A model generated the notes under the pieces. It was not told the origin of the DNA. It made no database searches and saw only the letters and a list, made by a program, of their open reading frames with translations. This document shows, one piece after another, positions 48,003-60,033 of a stretch of DNA of 64,000 bases; within the stretch, counting starts at the first letter, position 1, and each line of letters starts with the position of its first letter. A program made the position numbers and the translations under genes. The stretch is from assembly GCA_001792895.1 (NCBI GenBank), contig MARA01000024.1, forward strand, positions 434,001 to 498,000, in the 5' to 3' direction. The DNA is from Lentinus brumalis. Its lineage: Eukaryota > Basidiomycota > Agaricomycetes > Polyporales > Polyporaceae.

Positions 48003-50800
48003 ATGAGTCGCGTATCTTTTGCTGAAAACACCAAACCAGGTCCTACAGACTCTTCTTACAGAGGCTACGACTTCCACCCCCATCAAACCAACACCAAGCC
48101 CGATCTTCAGGTCTATCGAGGTGAATTGCGACACAATATGCACCGCAAAATCATCGTGCTGGAATACAGCACGTTCCTCGAGAGAACCATGAACCATTCA
48201 TCTTCACGTCGATCCTCTAAGAGCTTTCTTTCCGGAATCATGACGCCGACCACCGAGAACGACATGTACAACACCCTAGTGAGTCGCATTCTTATCACAT
48301 GTTAGGCGGCCCCTCAGCTCAGCGTTATCATAGCCCGAAGCTCTCAACAAGTCTGGAATGTGTCCTGGATACACCTTCGTAGCCACTCCGCACGGGGCCG
48401 ACGGCGCGGATCCTACGAAGCAGGCTGTCGACTGTGGGATGTACAAGACGGGTTTCGTGCCACAAGCTAGCGACGGATCCTACGCCCGTGTTGACTGGTC
48501 TAGGCTTGAGCTCGCCATCGAGTGCAAAACTCACTGGATTAAGCAGGACCCATTCGACCCGGAGGCGCAAGACGACGAACCCACCGCCCAGAAACGCCAG
48601 GATGCCCTCGGGCAGATCCTCTCCTACGCCGAGCTGGTCTTCAAGTATCAGCAACGAACATGGCATTTCATGATCATACTGCTCGGCGACTTCGCTCGCA
48701 TCGTTCGCTTCGATCGTTCTACCATCTTCGCGACGAACAAGTTCAACTACAAGACCAACGAGCATATGCTAAGCGATTTCATCTGGCGCTACTCTCGCTG
48801 CACTTCGGTCGCCCGTGATCATGACCCTACCGCTACGCGGATCGAGAGGGGCGACAAACTCTGGAACGCAATGATCGCTAAGAAGGGGACGGATCCCAAT
48901 CCGACCGACCACGTTCAGAAGCTATTCTACGAGTCTCTCGACGAGGCGTGGCCGTGGTGGCAGCTCGAGGTGCAGGTTGAACCTCCTTCTGGGAAGCCCC
49001 GTACTCGGTTGCATTGTACGCGGAAGTTCCTGGTGGGCAAGCCGCACTTCCAGGCATCCGGAGTAACTGGTCGGGGCACCCGTGGTTACGTCGCGCTTCC
49101 CCTCAACAACTCCGGTAGGTTGTGCGAGCCGTTCGTGTACCTGAAGGATGCATGGCGTGTGGATCACACAGGCATCGAGAAGGAGGGCGACACCCTTCAT
49201 GAGCTTAATCAGGCGGACGTCCCGTACGTGCCGACCTTGATCTGTCACGGCGACCTCAAAGGTCCTGAACAGACAACCGACTGGCGGTCATTGTGGAAGC
49301 AATACTACCCTGACGAGTGTCCTCTCCAAAGGCATCAGCACTACCGGCTTGTTGTCAAGCAAGTCGGAAAGCCTCTCACCGAGTTCGGACCGGGGTTTGA
49401 CGACCTGGTTATGGCCATCGGGTGCATTCTTGAAGGTGAGCCTTTTCCGAGATGATGCTCGATTGAACGTGGCTCCCTGACGCTCTCATGACAGCACATG
49501 CAGCTGCGTACCGTCTCGGCATTATCCATCGAGACATCAGCGCAGGCAATATGCTCTTGTACAAAGACGATGATGGCGAGTGGTACGGCCTTCTCAATGA
49601 TTGGGAGCTTTCGAGAAGACACGACATCGACTATGGAGACAGCAGGCAGCCTGACCGTACGGTATGTGCATCACAACGTTCTCCCAGTATTAGCATTACA
49701 ACTTATCTTATTGGTAGGGTACATGGCAGTTCATGTCTGTGCACGCAGCCGACAACGAGTCAAGACGAATCATCCTTCCTGACGAGCTCGAGTCAATCTT
49801 CCACGTACTCCTGTATCTGGCCGTCCGCTTCCTCCCGCACAATCTTTCCGATGAGAACGTCGGCCAGTTCTTGCACGACTACTTTGATGGTTACTCTCCC
49901 CATGCCACTGGCTATCGGTGCAGCGCAGCAAAGCGAGGAGCAATCAAGACCGGCATGATCAGCCTGCATGCGTATAACGGTGACCAGGACCCCCACAAGT
50001 TGACGCTTAGGTTCGGCTTTGACCCCTCCGGGCCACCGCTTCTCCCGTTGCCGCCCTCCACGGACGTGCGACAGGTTACCCCATCAACTCATGAACGCGC
50101 TGGAACTCCCTCAAAACAAGAGACACGTTCCTCAAGGTCCTTTTTATCTGTCCTGTACTCGTCCACATCTTGGCATTCCAGCACCACTGTGCTGTCGTCA
50201 GGCCACCCACCCCCTTCCGACGACGACCCTGTTCCTGTTCTTCCACCTCCGCAGGAGAAGCCCACCCCACTGAAACGTACACATCCATTGAACGACGTCG
50301 TTGAGGAACTTCTGACGTGGTTCAAAGCATACTACGCTCTCGACAGTCTGGTCGCAGAGTTCTCTAAGGATGCCCCCGCTCTCGAGAACACCAGGATTCC
50401 CTCCCAGAGCAATAAAGTCAAGAAGATGCGCCAGAAGGCGGCCTCGCGTTCCACGTCGTCGCTTGTGCCATTAGCTGCCGCGCAAGCTAACAGCAAGCCA
50501 GTGACCACCGCGGGGCTCGAGACAGCTGCGAAGATCGAGGAGTATCGGAAGCTTGCCGACAACCTCACATCACACGATCCATTCATCGCCCTCATTTACA
50601 ACTCACTGGACCAGCCATGGCCGGAAAACGACAAAGGAGAGGACAAGAAGCCGAAGGGTGGGTCCGCGCCCCGGAAGGATCAGGTCGCGGCCGCATCAGA
50701 AACAGTCGCAAGCTCGAAGAAGCGGCCGCTCGAGGAGAAGGACGCGAAGAAGGAGCGAGCGCAGCCGCCGAAGCGGCGCAAGGCGAGCGTTGAAGCTTGA
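48003..50800 (+). CDS. FunK1-E: full-length FunK1 kinase, intact frame
   Basis: Four exons (48003-48278, 48334-49435, 49495-49661, 49718-50800) join cleanly to about 875 residues, the best reference copy in the window. Landmarks: CPGYTFVATPHGADGADPTK, VDWSRLELAIECK, YLKDAWRVDH, PTLICHGD, RHQHYRLVVKQVGKPL, catalytic HRDISAGN with HRD at 471-473, NDWELSR, TWQFMSVHA, a Pro/Ser-rich tail and a terminal basic block (PPKRRKASVEA). FunK1 proteins are treated as Ser/Thr protein kinases; substrate and localisation are unknown, although the basic tail suggests the nucleus. N-terminal sequence is closest to FunK1-A. SAP2 follows 0.6 kb downstream on the same strand. Confidence 0.9.
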
Positions 50801-51418
50801 AGCGTCGTAGTCGTGCCCGACTCGTCGTCTTGTCGACATCTGATCTCCGTCCTGAGATGACTTTCCACTGCCACCTTGATTTCCACCACTGGCCCCATGC
50901 GATACCTCCCTCATCCATCCATCCATACCCCTTTCAAGTTCTTTCGATTGATACCCGCATTATATGTTGACACCGTGCTGTAGTATATGTTGACACCGTG
51001 CTGTAGTGATAGACATCCCGCTTGTGTACCCGTAACTTACCTATCTATCTATGATGGCTCCTGCTCTTGCTATACATGATGCTCCTTCCGTCGGACATGT
51101 GTGTGTTCGTCGCTCTTGTCTCTGTCCGCCCGTGCCACCGTGACAGTCGCGGAAGACGCAGACACATCGATTGAGAGGTTTTATGTAAGTATTCCAAATG
51201 CGAATGTGAGAGCCCACAGCCCAGCGCGCGTACACGTTCCTCGTGACTGTCGCGTTCAAGTTACGTTGAACCTCAACGCGCTTGTGGCTGCACTTCAAAC
51301 TCAGCCTCGGCCATATAATCCCTCGATCTCCGCCTACCAGCTTCCAACCAGCTTCCAACCAACGATCCACCACTGCACCTCCTACCCCCTCAGACCGATG
51401 TCTGCGCTTTCGCCGCTC
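50801..51418. other. Spacer between FunK1-E and SAP2
   Basis: About 620 bp, with a perfect 23 bp tandem duplication at 50964-51009 in the presumed 3' flank of FunK1-E. The remainder is the SAP2 promoter. Confidence 0.45.
50964..51009. repeat. Perfect 23 bp direct tandem repeat
   Basis: Two identical adjacent copies, 50964-50986 and 50987-51009, beginning ATATGTTGACACC. It looks like a simple local duplication. Confidence 0.85.
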
Positions 51419-52919
51419 ATGAATGCCGCAGAGCTCCTCGGCCTCAGTAGGCCAAAGCTACAACAAGTGGCGAAGGTCAGTACGCATTCCCGGCCGGTGG
51501 TTTGGCCTTCACCGACCTTCACCCCGCTGACTGGGTATCCGTCCACTGCGAGCAGGACCACGGCATCCGAGCAAACAGCAAGACGGCGGTGATTGTCGAA
51601 GAGTTGCTGAAGAAGTTTCCCGATGGCGTGCCCCGGTGAGTCGTTCATGGAAACCACCTCGCCATTGGTATGCTAACTTACGTGGTCAATCGCCCGTGAA
51701 CAGCTTAGAAGTAGGGACCACCGAGGTGATTGTTAAAGACCAACTTGCACCGACGAAGGGAAGAAGGGGCGAGCAGGATGCTGGGAGCTTGAGTGCGGAA
51801 CGTAAGTCGTGGTTATCACGAACGATCGCTTGTCTGGGCACTCACAGCGGGTAGGTCCGCACAACGGCGACGCCGTCAAGAAAAAAAGAACGGACGGACG
51901 GGGTACTGCTGACTTACCCAGTGGGTGTGTCGGGATTGTGACGGAGTCAATTTCGAACGCTCGGTACACAACCAGAACATCTCCACGGCTCGGTGTTACA
52001 ACACGGATAGAGAGCACCGTTGTCGAAGTCGTAGACGAGCGAGGAATTCTGGAGGGTGGCGTGGCGGAGAGTATGTCTTCAACGTTGTAGGATAACTCCC
52101 AGAGGGTACTGACGACGTCTCACATCACAGGCGCCTCTCCGAACGTAGTCCTTGACAAGCAAGACACCCCCAACGGGGGCGCGGACCAAGCAGGGAGCTC
52201 TAGGGAACGACGTAAGCAGCGCAAACGAACTGGTATTGAGCACTCAATTAATTGAATGCCTATAGCGTGGAAGTTCGCGCCGGTATTCAGCCGGCCGTCT
52301 CCTTCGAAAGTTGGCGCAGTCCTTGCGAAGCCAGCTGACGATCACTCGAAGAAGCCCCAGACTTGGCAACCGGTCTTCACTCCACTCGTCCCACCCACAC
52401 GACACCTTTCTGCTCGGTCGCGCTTGCAGAAGCGTCTGTCACTTCTCAGTGAGGACGAGGAACAGGATGTTCTGGACGACCTACAAAAATTGGAAAAACT
52501 CAAGAATGGTTTGCATTTCGACATGGAGGTCATATTCGACCTCGCAGAACAGCTGAACAAGACGGTCGCATCAGCGCAGGCCAGGATGTCACAAATGGAT
52601 GATACCTTCCTGAGTCTGGAGAAGAAAGTCTATGGGATAGTACCGCCATCGCAAGTCGAAGAGTACGACGGACCCGAAGACATCGAAGACTTCACCGTAT
52701 CGCAGGTAGCTGATACAACTACCGACGCAGGGTAAGTATGCCGCACAACAACGTCGACGACAGACATGTACTTACGATACACCCCACAGCTCGATTATCA
52801 CCAGCCTGGACAAAGGAAAGCGTAAGGCAGACGCCGAGGACTTGGAGTTCGAGTCCCCTCGAAAGCGATCTTGCACGTCCGAAGCTTCCGATGGTGGCCA
52901 GTCCGGAGCTCAATCATAG
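51419..52919 (+). CDS. SAP2: SAP-like, coiled-coil nuclear-type protein
   Basis: Seven exons (51419-51475, 51556-51635, 51704-51801, 51855-52070, 52131-52211, 52266-52731, 52790-52919) in an unbroken frame, about 375 residues. An in-frame ATG at 51398 would add seven residues; 51419 was preferred because it gives the same 19-codon first exon as SAP1 and SAP3. Exons 1-2 encode the SAP-like module (LSRPKLQQVAK, then GIRANSKTAVIVEELLK). The middle is low-complexity; exon 6 holds a helical, probably coiled-coil region (VLDDLQKLEKLKNGL and onward); the last exon has GKRKADAED and SPRKRS. Exons 4 and 5 begin and end in phase 1. It follows FunK1-E co-directionally. Confidence 0.75.
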
Positions 52920-53494
52920 AGAGGGAGGGGTGTTGTATGTCGTCCGTTGTGTACGTTAGTGTGATAAATTCAGTATTGAGTGTCGAGGGAAGACAAAGGG
53001 AAGATGACGAAAAGTAGCACCGCGGCTGGCGGCGATCACATACTAGCAGCATCGTATGTCGCACTGGCAGTGGGTTTCAATCTGACGTCTCTCGTGCCCG
53101 ACCATGCCCGTGGCAATCGCAGCCCGTTCAAGGCTTCTTGAAACTCAGTCCACTGGATTCTGAATGGTAAGGAAAGGGTCTCTGCATCAGCATGACCAAG
53201 CTTACCTCGGACTCCAACAATGAGACAATAGTAAACAGCTTTAATCCGACTAGGTCCGAGTGCCTTGCAGTGGCCGCGACACAGTGTATAGTACACTTCC
53301 TTACACTCGCACGAGATCGCCTCTGTGCGTTGCTGCTCCCCCTCCCGCTACTCACATCTTCGCCCACCATCCGTGGTTGCTTTGCACCCTCTTATGTGGT
53401 GGTCGACGGGCCATGGAGGGTAGAGGACAATGCATGTGGAACGCGCGGTCCACAACAACAATCACGTACATTCGACGGTCGACCACGCACCATT
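52920..53494. other. Convergent spacer between SAP2 and TRAPPC11
   Basis: About 575 bp containing the two 3' flanks. Small open frames here have no recognisable content. Confidence 0.45.
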
Positions 53495-56400
53495 CTAAGG
53501 CAACACCAGGACGTACGCATCCTGTCTCTTCCCAACCTGCTCTCCGTGAGTAATTCCTTCCACACCAGGCTCCGCCCTACCATCCCATCGCACATCCACA
53601 ATCTTGACCTCGTCGCCCTCCGTCGGTGCAGTCTCCGGCTGTCCTTGGCCCGCAACGACGACGGCGCTGCGCCTGTCCAGAACCTTCACCCGCGGCACCT
53701 TCGCGAGCCCGCACTCAATCGGGATGAGGTTCCACGTCACGCTCTCCTCTGCGCCGGGCAGGAGGATCGGAATTCGCCCGTGTCGCAATCCGGCGACGAC
53801 GAACGCGTCGGCCACGTCGGCTTCGAGCTGCACTGTGACGTTTGCGGAGCGCGTGGGGTGCCGGTTGCGTACTGTCAGCCGCAGCGGGACCGGCGCATGA
53901 AGTCGGGCGGTCGTCGGCGCATCGAGGAGCGCGATGAGCCCATCCGAAGGCGGATGGAGGGGAGGGAGCGGGAAACGGGAGGTCGCAGGTGCACCGTGGC
54001 TCCCATCTGGGAGGACTCTGACATGTTCCACCGTTGTCAGCATAGAGTAAAATCGGACGGTTCAACATACGTACCTTCGCCATGTCACCTCGTACTCGCC
54101 CGGCCCTGCGATAGGCTCATCGGGCTCTTCTTCGTCGGGCACGACAAAGATCCTACATCTGTCGCACAGCTCGTCTCCAGCCAACCACTCTGTATCGCAC
54201 GACACATCAGCATGCACTCCGCTTCGGGATCAGAAAGGCGCGTACCTCCAGCACAATCGTCCTTATCCACCGAACAGTCGACGACCTCCGCCCGCTCCCC
54301 GTCCTTCCGTTGCAGCACGACGCTCTCGATTACGATGCCCGCCGGCGCCGCGACGGTCAGTGTGCTCGTGACCTCAGCCTCCACCGCGTCCGCCTCGTCC
54401 CGCGGACGCTTCGCCCTCTCGTACGTCCGGAGGTCCGACAGACCCAGGAGCGCACGCGTCGAGCGCTTGTAGACCGCTGAGTGCGCAATCGTAAGCGGGG
54501 CGATCGCAGAGACGGAGATCGTGCGCAGTGTCTCGGTGCGATCGACGGTCGGGGGCGCACTCGGGCTCGTCGGCTCAGCAGGTACGGGAGAGGTGGGAGA
54601 GGTGGGAGAAACGGGGGCAGGCGAGGTGGGTGCCGGGGAGGCGGACGCGGGCGTACGAGACTGGGACTGGACGGAGATGTCGACGACGCGATCACCCGGA
54701 GCACCAGCATTGGTGAGGTAGAGCTTCTTGAGCACGCTCACGCCTGGGGAGAGCGCCCCGCATGCGATGCCTTTGATGAGGCTCGTCGAGCGCTGGTCGT
54801 CCATCGCGATGTAGTTCACTGCGCTGCGCATCAGCAGAGTCCCCGCCATAATGAGGAGTACGCACCGGCTTCGTCGATCTCGGTAGGCTGCAGCAGCACA
54901 TCGACCGCGACGTCGAGCTCCTTGTCGTCTCCATTCGTGACGTTGATCTCGATAGGGAACTCTTCGCCGAGGTACGCAGGCCCGTAGTGAACGATCGCAA
55001 CCTGGACACGATGGCTGCGATAGCGAACGTGAACGCCAGAGTGGTCCTCCCGACGGATCGGGATGAACCGCGGCGGGTCGACGGACGCGAGCCACCTGGG
55101 TGCGATGAGCGGAGAGGAGGAGGGAGTTGGGACGATGGGCACTTCGATCCACCAGCTGCGCTCCTTGATGGTCAGGACAAGTTTGGCGACCTGCGCGAGG
55201 ACAAGGTGTGGTCAATAAATGATGCGGGGAGATGCAGGCGACAGACTTACCAAAACGTTCATGGGAAGTTGCGAGGAGACGCTGCCTGCCAGGACGATCG
55301 TCGTGCCGGCTCCCCAGCGTAGCGTACCCTCGATCTCCTTTGCTTCGCTCGGAGCGGGTGAGACGACCAGATCGCCCAGATCAATCCTCTGCACTGAAGG
55401 GACCTCCACCTGAGAATCATCTTGCGCGTGTCGCACGATGACTGCCGGGACATCCTCGTTGAAATGAATCGCTAGCGACGTAAAGGGCAGCGACGACAGC
55501 GAGACGTGCGGATGCGATGAAAGCTGGATCTGGAAGGCGGCGAGATCGCCGACATCCACCGCATGGTCCCAGAACACCACTGCTGCATCCACTGTGGCGC
55601 GACGTCAGCAGGTGTGCGCTGGCGTAGGCGAGTTCGACTCACCGATCGGTTTCGACTCGGACAGGTCGACGACAAGCGGCTCGTCAGTGACAGAAGAAAC
55701 GGTACTCTGTTCGAGCAGGCGTGAGCGGCAGCGGACGATGGTAGATTGTTTTGAACGAACCTGGAGCACCGCAAGCAAGTCATCCTGCAAGGCATCAGGG
55801 TCGTCTGCCACCGCGTTCGTACCTGCGTCTTTGATCAGCACACAGACCACGTGAACACGAAGAGTCAATCTACCATAACTGAGCATCTCAACGAGCAGTC
55901 GCACACTGAGGTCCACATCGCCCAGCTGCTGCGCACACTTGTACCACTGCGTCAGCAGCGGGTGCAAGAGCGGCTCCCAGCTCTCCCGGCGGTACGTCTT
56001 CGCAATCCGCTCGAAGAACCTGTCGCGCACGTTATGAGTCGCGTCACCTCAACCGCGATCGATATGGAATTATACACACCGAACGGCCATGTCAAACTTG
56101 CCCGAGTCGTAGTATGTCTGCGCGATGCGATACGCGATCCAGAGCGTCAGGCGGCCGGGGTTCTGCACGTTCTGCGGGCTCCACTTCTTGAACAGCTCGT
56201 ACGAGCGTGTGTACAGCTATGCGACTGTGAGTAACGTGAACGGAGAGCCGGCTTAGACTGGCACAACTGACCTCGAGCACGATCGTTAGATGGTCGACTT
56301 TCCTCTCGTTGACAAAGCCAGGAGAGGTGTTGTCGCCCTGAGGGAATGGTCAGTTGGAGCCAAGGCGCGCAGGGTTGCACTCGGACATACCCCCGACTCG

Positions 56401-58152
56401 AGCAGCGCCAAGAAGCGTTCTCTTCGTCGCTCCGTGCAGCGCGCGGCCATGTAGTAGTAGAAGCCAGGATGCTGCAGCGCCTGATTCGGATTTAATCCGA
56501 GCACACGCATCGCATCGAGCCCCAGCTGCGACGCCTCAAGAGCCTGCGCCGCCATGAGCGCCGCAGACGGCGGCGGAGCAGGGTATGCCGACGGGATCTT
56601 CAGCGTGCTGCGCGTGCCTTGTTCCAGGAGCTCCGCGAACACGCGATGTCTGAGAGAGTCCGCTGGGTTGAGTGCATGTAAACGTTATAGGGATCCGTTG
56701 CGCTCACTGTCGGGCGAGCCAGCTCCAGAACTCGAAAGTCTCTTCGCCAATGCCCCACCCGCGCGAGAAGTCGGCAAACTTGCGCATGTGGCTGTTCTGG
56801 TTCGAAAGCGCAAGGGAGTGCTCGTTGTTGTACAAGTACAGCTTCACGACCTGAGACGCACGATTAGCGTGAGCACTCACCGGGCTGTTAGAAGCATACC
56901 TTCACATTGATACAGTCCGCCAGCACCTTCGCTTCCGCCCAGCGCTTCGTCCGGGGTGGCAAGATGGCTGTAGATCCGAACATGATGAGCAGCGTCGAGT
57001 ACGCGTCCTGATAGTGCCTGGAGCCCTCGGTGAGCCCGCATAGCAGCCTGAAGCTATGAACCCTTACTTGAGCGCGACCTGGTCCTCACCCCGGAACTCC
57101 GCAAAACATGCCATCTTGAACTCGTACCGGACTGTCCAACCCTCCGGGCGGAGTGGTCGCGCGATGCCAGCGCTGGCCATAGGAGACATCGGGAGTTGGT
57201 ACGAAGTCACTTGCGAGTGGCGGTTGCGCTTTCGCCGGACGCGCTTCGAGTGGTTCGTGTAGTACTCCAATGCCGGCTCGTACAACGCCTCCTGTAGACT
57301 GTAGATGGTATGACATACCTGCATATATATATCACGAAGAGGGACGTACCTGCGCACGAAATCACCAATTTCTGCCTGCGAGACAGGGCTGAGCACGAAG
57401 AGTGCTGCCCGCGGGTCAAGGCCGCTCTGCCGTCGTATGTACGTGAGTCGCGCGTCGAGGGACGGGTCGTCTGCGCGCACGTCAGACGCGGCCGCGCTGT
57501 ACGCAGGGGGCACTCACCTAGCATGCGCCGGCTGGCCATGAGCACCACGGTCAACTTGATGCTCCGTTCGTTCGTGCTCTTCTTGCGCTGCGCAATCTCC
57601 GCCGCCAGCTCGCTGTCCCTCTTGCGCTCCTCGGCCTCGCGCTCGCGCTCGTCCTTGCCCATGGGCGACTCGTATATCCGCATGAACACCACGAACACCG
57701 AGGGAACAAGAGTCGTGTGCTTCCGTATCCATATGGGTGCGATGAGACCGTCGGGGTACAGTGGTGAGGACGGGGTCAAGGGTGAGAGGGGGGAGTGGGC
57801 AGAGCTGTATTGCGGATCTTCTGGACGCAGGAGTTTGCGAGGCGGAAATGGGACGTCCTGCGGTGTTGTTACACCTCGCATGACTCCACGCAGAGATCGT
57901 ACGTACCTTGTCCACAAGCACGACCTGGAAGGTCTTGGACTTCTCCGGCTGCCAGATGGCGACCTTGCGCTGCGAGACGAGCGCGTCGCGGAGTCTCGTC
58001 GCGAGAACGTAGAATGGATCCTGTCGTGATTGCGGGGTCGAGGGCGTGTTCGGACTTGCTGGAGTTTGTGGTGGATGTGCTTGCGTTTCCAGCCCGGCCA
58101 CGAACATGACGGGTGCGAGCTGCACGAGCAGCTCTGGAGGATATGAGTTCAT
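53495..58152 (-). CDS. TRAPP complex subunit 11 (foie gras / gryzun)
   Basis: A long gene of roughly 14-16 exons, read from ATG 58152 (MNSYPPELLVQLAPVMFVAG) to the stop at 53495. The N-terminal third contains the region before and within the foie gras domain, including PIWIRKHTTLVPSVFVVFMR, EGWTVRYEFKMACFAEFRGE and LTEGSRHYQDAYSTLLIMFG. The middle has the helical-repeat part (GFYYYMAARCTERRRERFLAL). The C-terminal third is beta-rich, as in the gryzun domain, with VAIVHYGPAYLGEEFPIEI and a Pro/Ser-rich insert near 54.55-54.7 kb. TRAPPC11 is a subunit of the TRAPPIII-type Rab-activating complex acting at the ER-Golgi interface and in autophagy. The assignment rests on the overall pattern; individual exon ends were not all placed. 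Confidence 0.8.
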
Positions 58153-59289
58153 TCCGGGCCTGCTTCTGTCAATGGTGGAGGAGGAGGAGGAGGAGGAGGA
58201 GGATTGCCTCGAGCGACGCTACTTATATCTCGCAAAACAAGTTGTCTGCGAGGCCCCAGAGGTAGAGAAACGTAGGAAACGAGAGAAGGCAGCAGGTCGA
58301 GTACAAGTTTCGATACAAGTTCTTGTGTGATTGTTGGGTAGACTTTGAAAAAGAGTTGAGGCGAAAGGATGAATTTCCCATTAGCCGATTTGAACGACTG
58401 ACCTCGTCATTACGACATACTAGTGACGCGCTCTACCAACTGAGCTAAACGGGAACTGAGTGCGCCAATACCAGATACGTACATAATATAGCACAGGCGT
58501 TCTAGACTCTGACTCACTATCTCAGATCTGCTTCGAGAGACGTACCGTGCGCGGACATGCTGATCCTCTCGCAACTCAGCTTTCTCAGTCTTGAACGTCG
58601 ATGACAACTGCACACACCTAAACTTTCTCACCACATTCTCTAGGAATGCGTTGACGGGTGCAGAGTTTTGAATGGCAATGTAAGCGAAGCAACATCTTCC
58701 ACTTCTTAATGCAATGACAATGACCCAAAGTTTGAGCAGCCCAGTATCTCGCCAGTGAACGTTGGTCTCGCACCCATCCGCTATCAGACGACCACTTCGA
58801 ACACCGGGATGAACGAGATCAGTGGACGTGTCGGCGACGGAATCAATTCATGTGGTCGCTCGTTGTAGCTCAGTCCAGCGTCAGAATATCCTTCGCAGTA
58901 GGGAAAGCTAAGGCACATGGTCACTCAGCAGAAACATATCCGTACTACTCTTGCAATGTTGTAGTCTGTGGTCAATCCTTGTTAAGTTTGTGGGGTCAAA
59001 GTTAATGAACCCACACTTACTGACGCAAGCCCGGCATCGCATTCAGTATAGTAGTGCGCCCTGACTGGCGGCCAATCGAGCTATACGCAGCAGAGACCCC
59101 ACTTACTGCGTCGGACTCCGAACATGATTTATCGCATGACGGGGAACGATATCAGGAGTTGCAGGAGTCAGAGTTATCAGTTGAAGACAACGAGCTTTAC
59201 TAATACATCATGCATTTCAAGTTCCATACAGACAATTGAACCGCCGTCCACGACTCTTCAGCAGACGTGTACCGCTCCATCAGTGCCGT
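58153..59289. other. Promoter of TRAPPC11, a tRNA gene and an intergenic gap
   Basis: A GGA trinucleotide run of about eight units at 58179-58202 lies just upstream of the TRAPPC11 ATG. The tRNA is annotated separately. From 58460 to 59289 no gene was found. Confidence 0.45.
58375..58453 (-). tRNA. tRNA-Thr (anticodon AGU) with a short intron
   Basis: On the minus strand the sequence folds as a full cloverleaf: acceptor TCCCGTT paired with AATGGGA, D-stem GCTC/GAGC with loop AGTTGGTA, anticodon stem CGTCA/TGACG, and T-arm AGTCG-TTCAAAT-CGGCT, with discriminator A. The anticodon loop is 14 nt, that is 7 plus an intron of about 7 nt just 3' of the anticodon AGT, where eukaryotic tRNA introns sit. 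An A-box (TAGCTCAGTTGGTAGAGC) and a B-box (GTTCAAATC) are present. It lies between TRAPPC11 and the metallothionein gene. Confidence 0.88.
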
Positions 59290-59648
59290 TCACTGGCTGC
59301 ATGTGCACTTGTTTCCGGCCTTCGTGCACGCGCACTCCAAACTCTTGGAGTGGTCGCAGCCGCACTATCACGTCGCCCCGTAATCAGCATGTAGATCCGA
59401 ACCTCTGAATTGGCAGTGAAGAGACGTACGGTGTTCTGCTGAGTCGGCTCGGATGTGTGGTTTCCGCAGTTCTGGCAGTTGCACTTGTCTTTTGCGCAGG
59501 AGCATCCGGTGCCCGTGGGTCCACAGGCACTGTTGCACAACTGAATTAGCCCCTATATATCGAGACCTCCCTATCCACAATTGACTGCATTTAGTGCCAA
59601 GACGTACCCGCAGTTGTTCTTGCATGTGCAAGTCACGGTGTCGACCAT
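59290..59648 (-). CDS. Metallothionein, three short exons
   Basis: Exons 59648-59608, 59529-59430 and 59364-59290 join to 71 residues with about 15 cysteines, six of them pairs in Cys-X-Cys (CTC, CSC, CNC, CGC, CAC, CTC). Two Cys-rich clusters are separated by a short Cys-free linker (HTSEPTQQNT), the usual two-cluster layout. There are no aromatic residues. Such proteins bind Cu, Zn or Cd in the cytosol for storage and detoxification. The 65-78 nt introns have normal GT-AG ends; the acceptor of intron 1 was set by the Cys-rich frame. The gene lies between a tRNA gene and transposon remnants. Each exon is too short to stand out as an open frame, so it is easily overlooked. Confidence 0.8.
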
Positions 59649-60033
59649 GGTGAAGTGTTGGTGAGGATATACAGTAGTGTGAGCGTGGGTGCTGATTGTG
59701 CGAGAGAGAGGAAAAGTTGCGTAACTGATAGGGCGGCCCAGCATATATACAGCATTGCCAAGAAATGCACGGCATGCAGGTTTGACATGATGACGTCGAT
59801 CCGGGTGAATTGGTACCCTCACGCAGCCATGTCAGGCCACGGAACCTCCTACAGTCATCCCCCGCCTACTGGGTGGCCCCCGCCCAGTGGGTGGTTACTC
59901 GATATAGTAGCGCATCGGCGTCTGATAGCGGTAGGCGCCCGTTCGAGTCGCGCACGTTGCTCTCCTCTTCCAGTTGCACTTTGTACATGTCGCACTCGAG
60001 ATACTCTTCCAATGATCACTCTGAGCTCTTCGA
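59649..60033. other. Metallothionein promoter and left flank of a DNA transposon
   Basis: About 385 bp. The part near 59650-59760 is the likely metallothionein promoter. The terminal inverted repeat of the transposon expected to the left of 60034 was not located. Confidence 0.4.

Noticed and set aside
53192..54472. 426-residue plus-strand open frame
   Set aside because: Lies antisense to the last exons of TRAPPC11, where the minus strand has a convincing gryzun-type protein.
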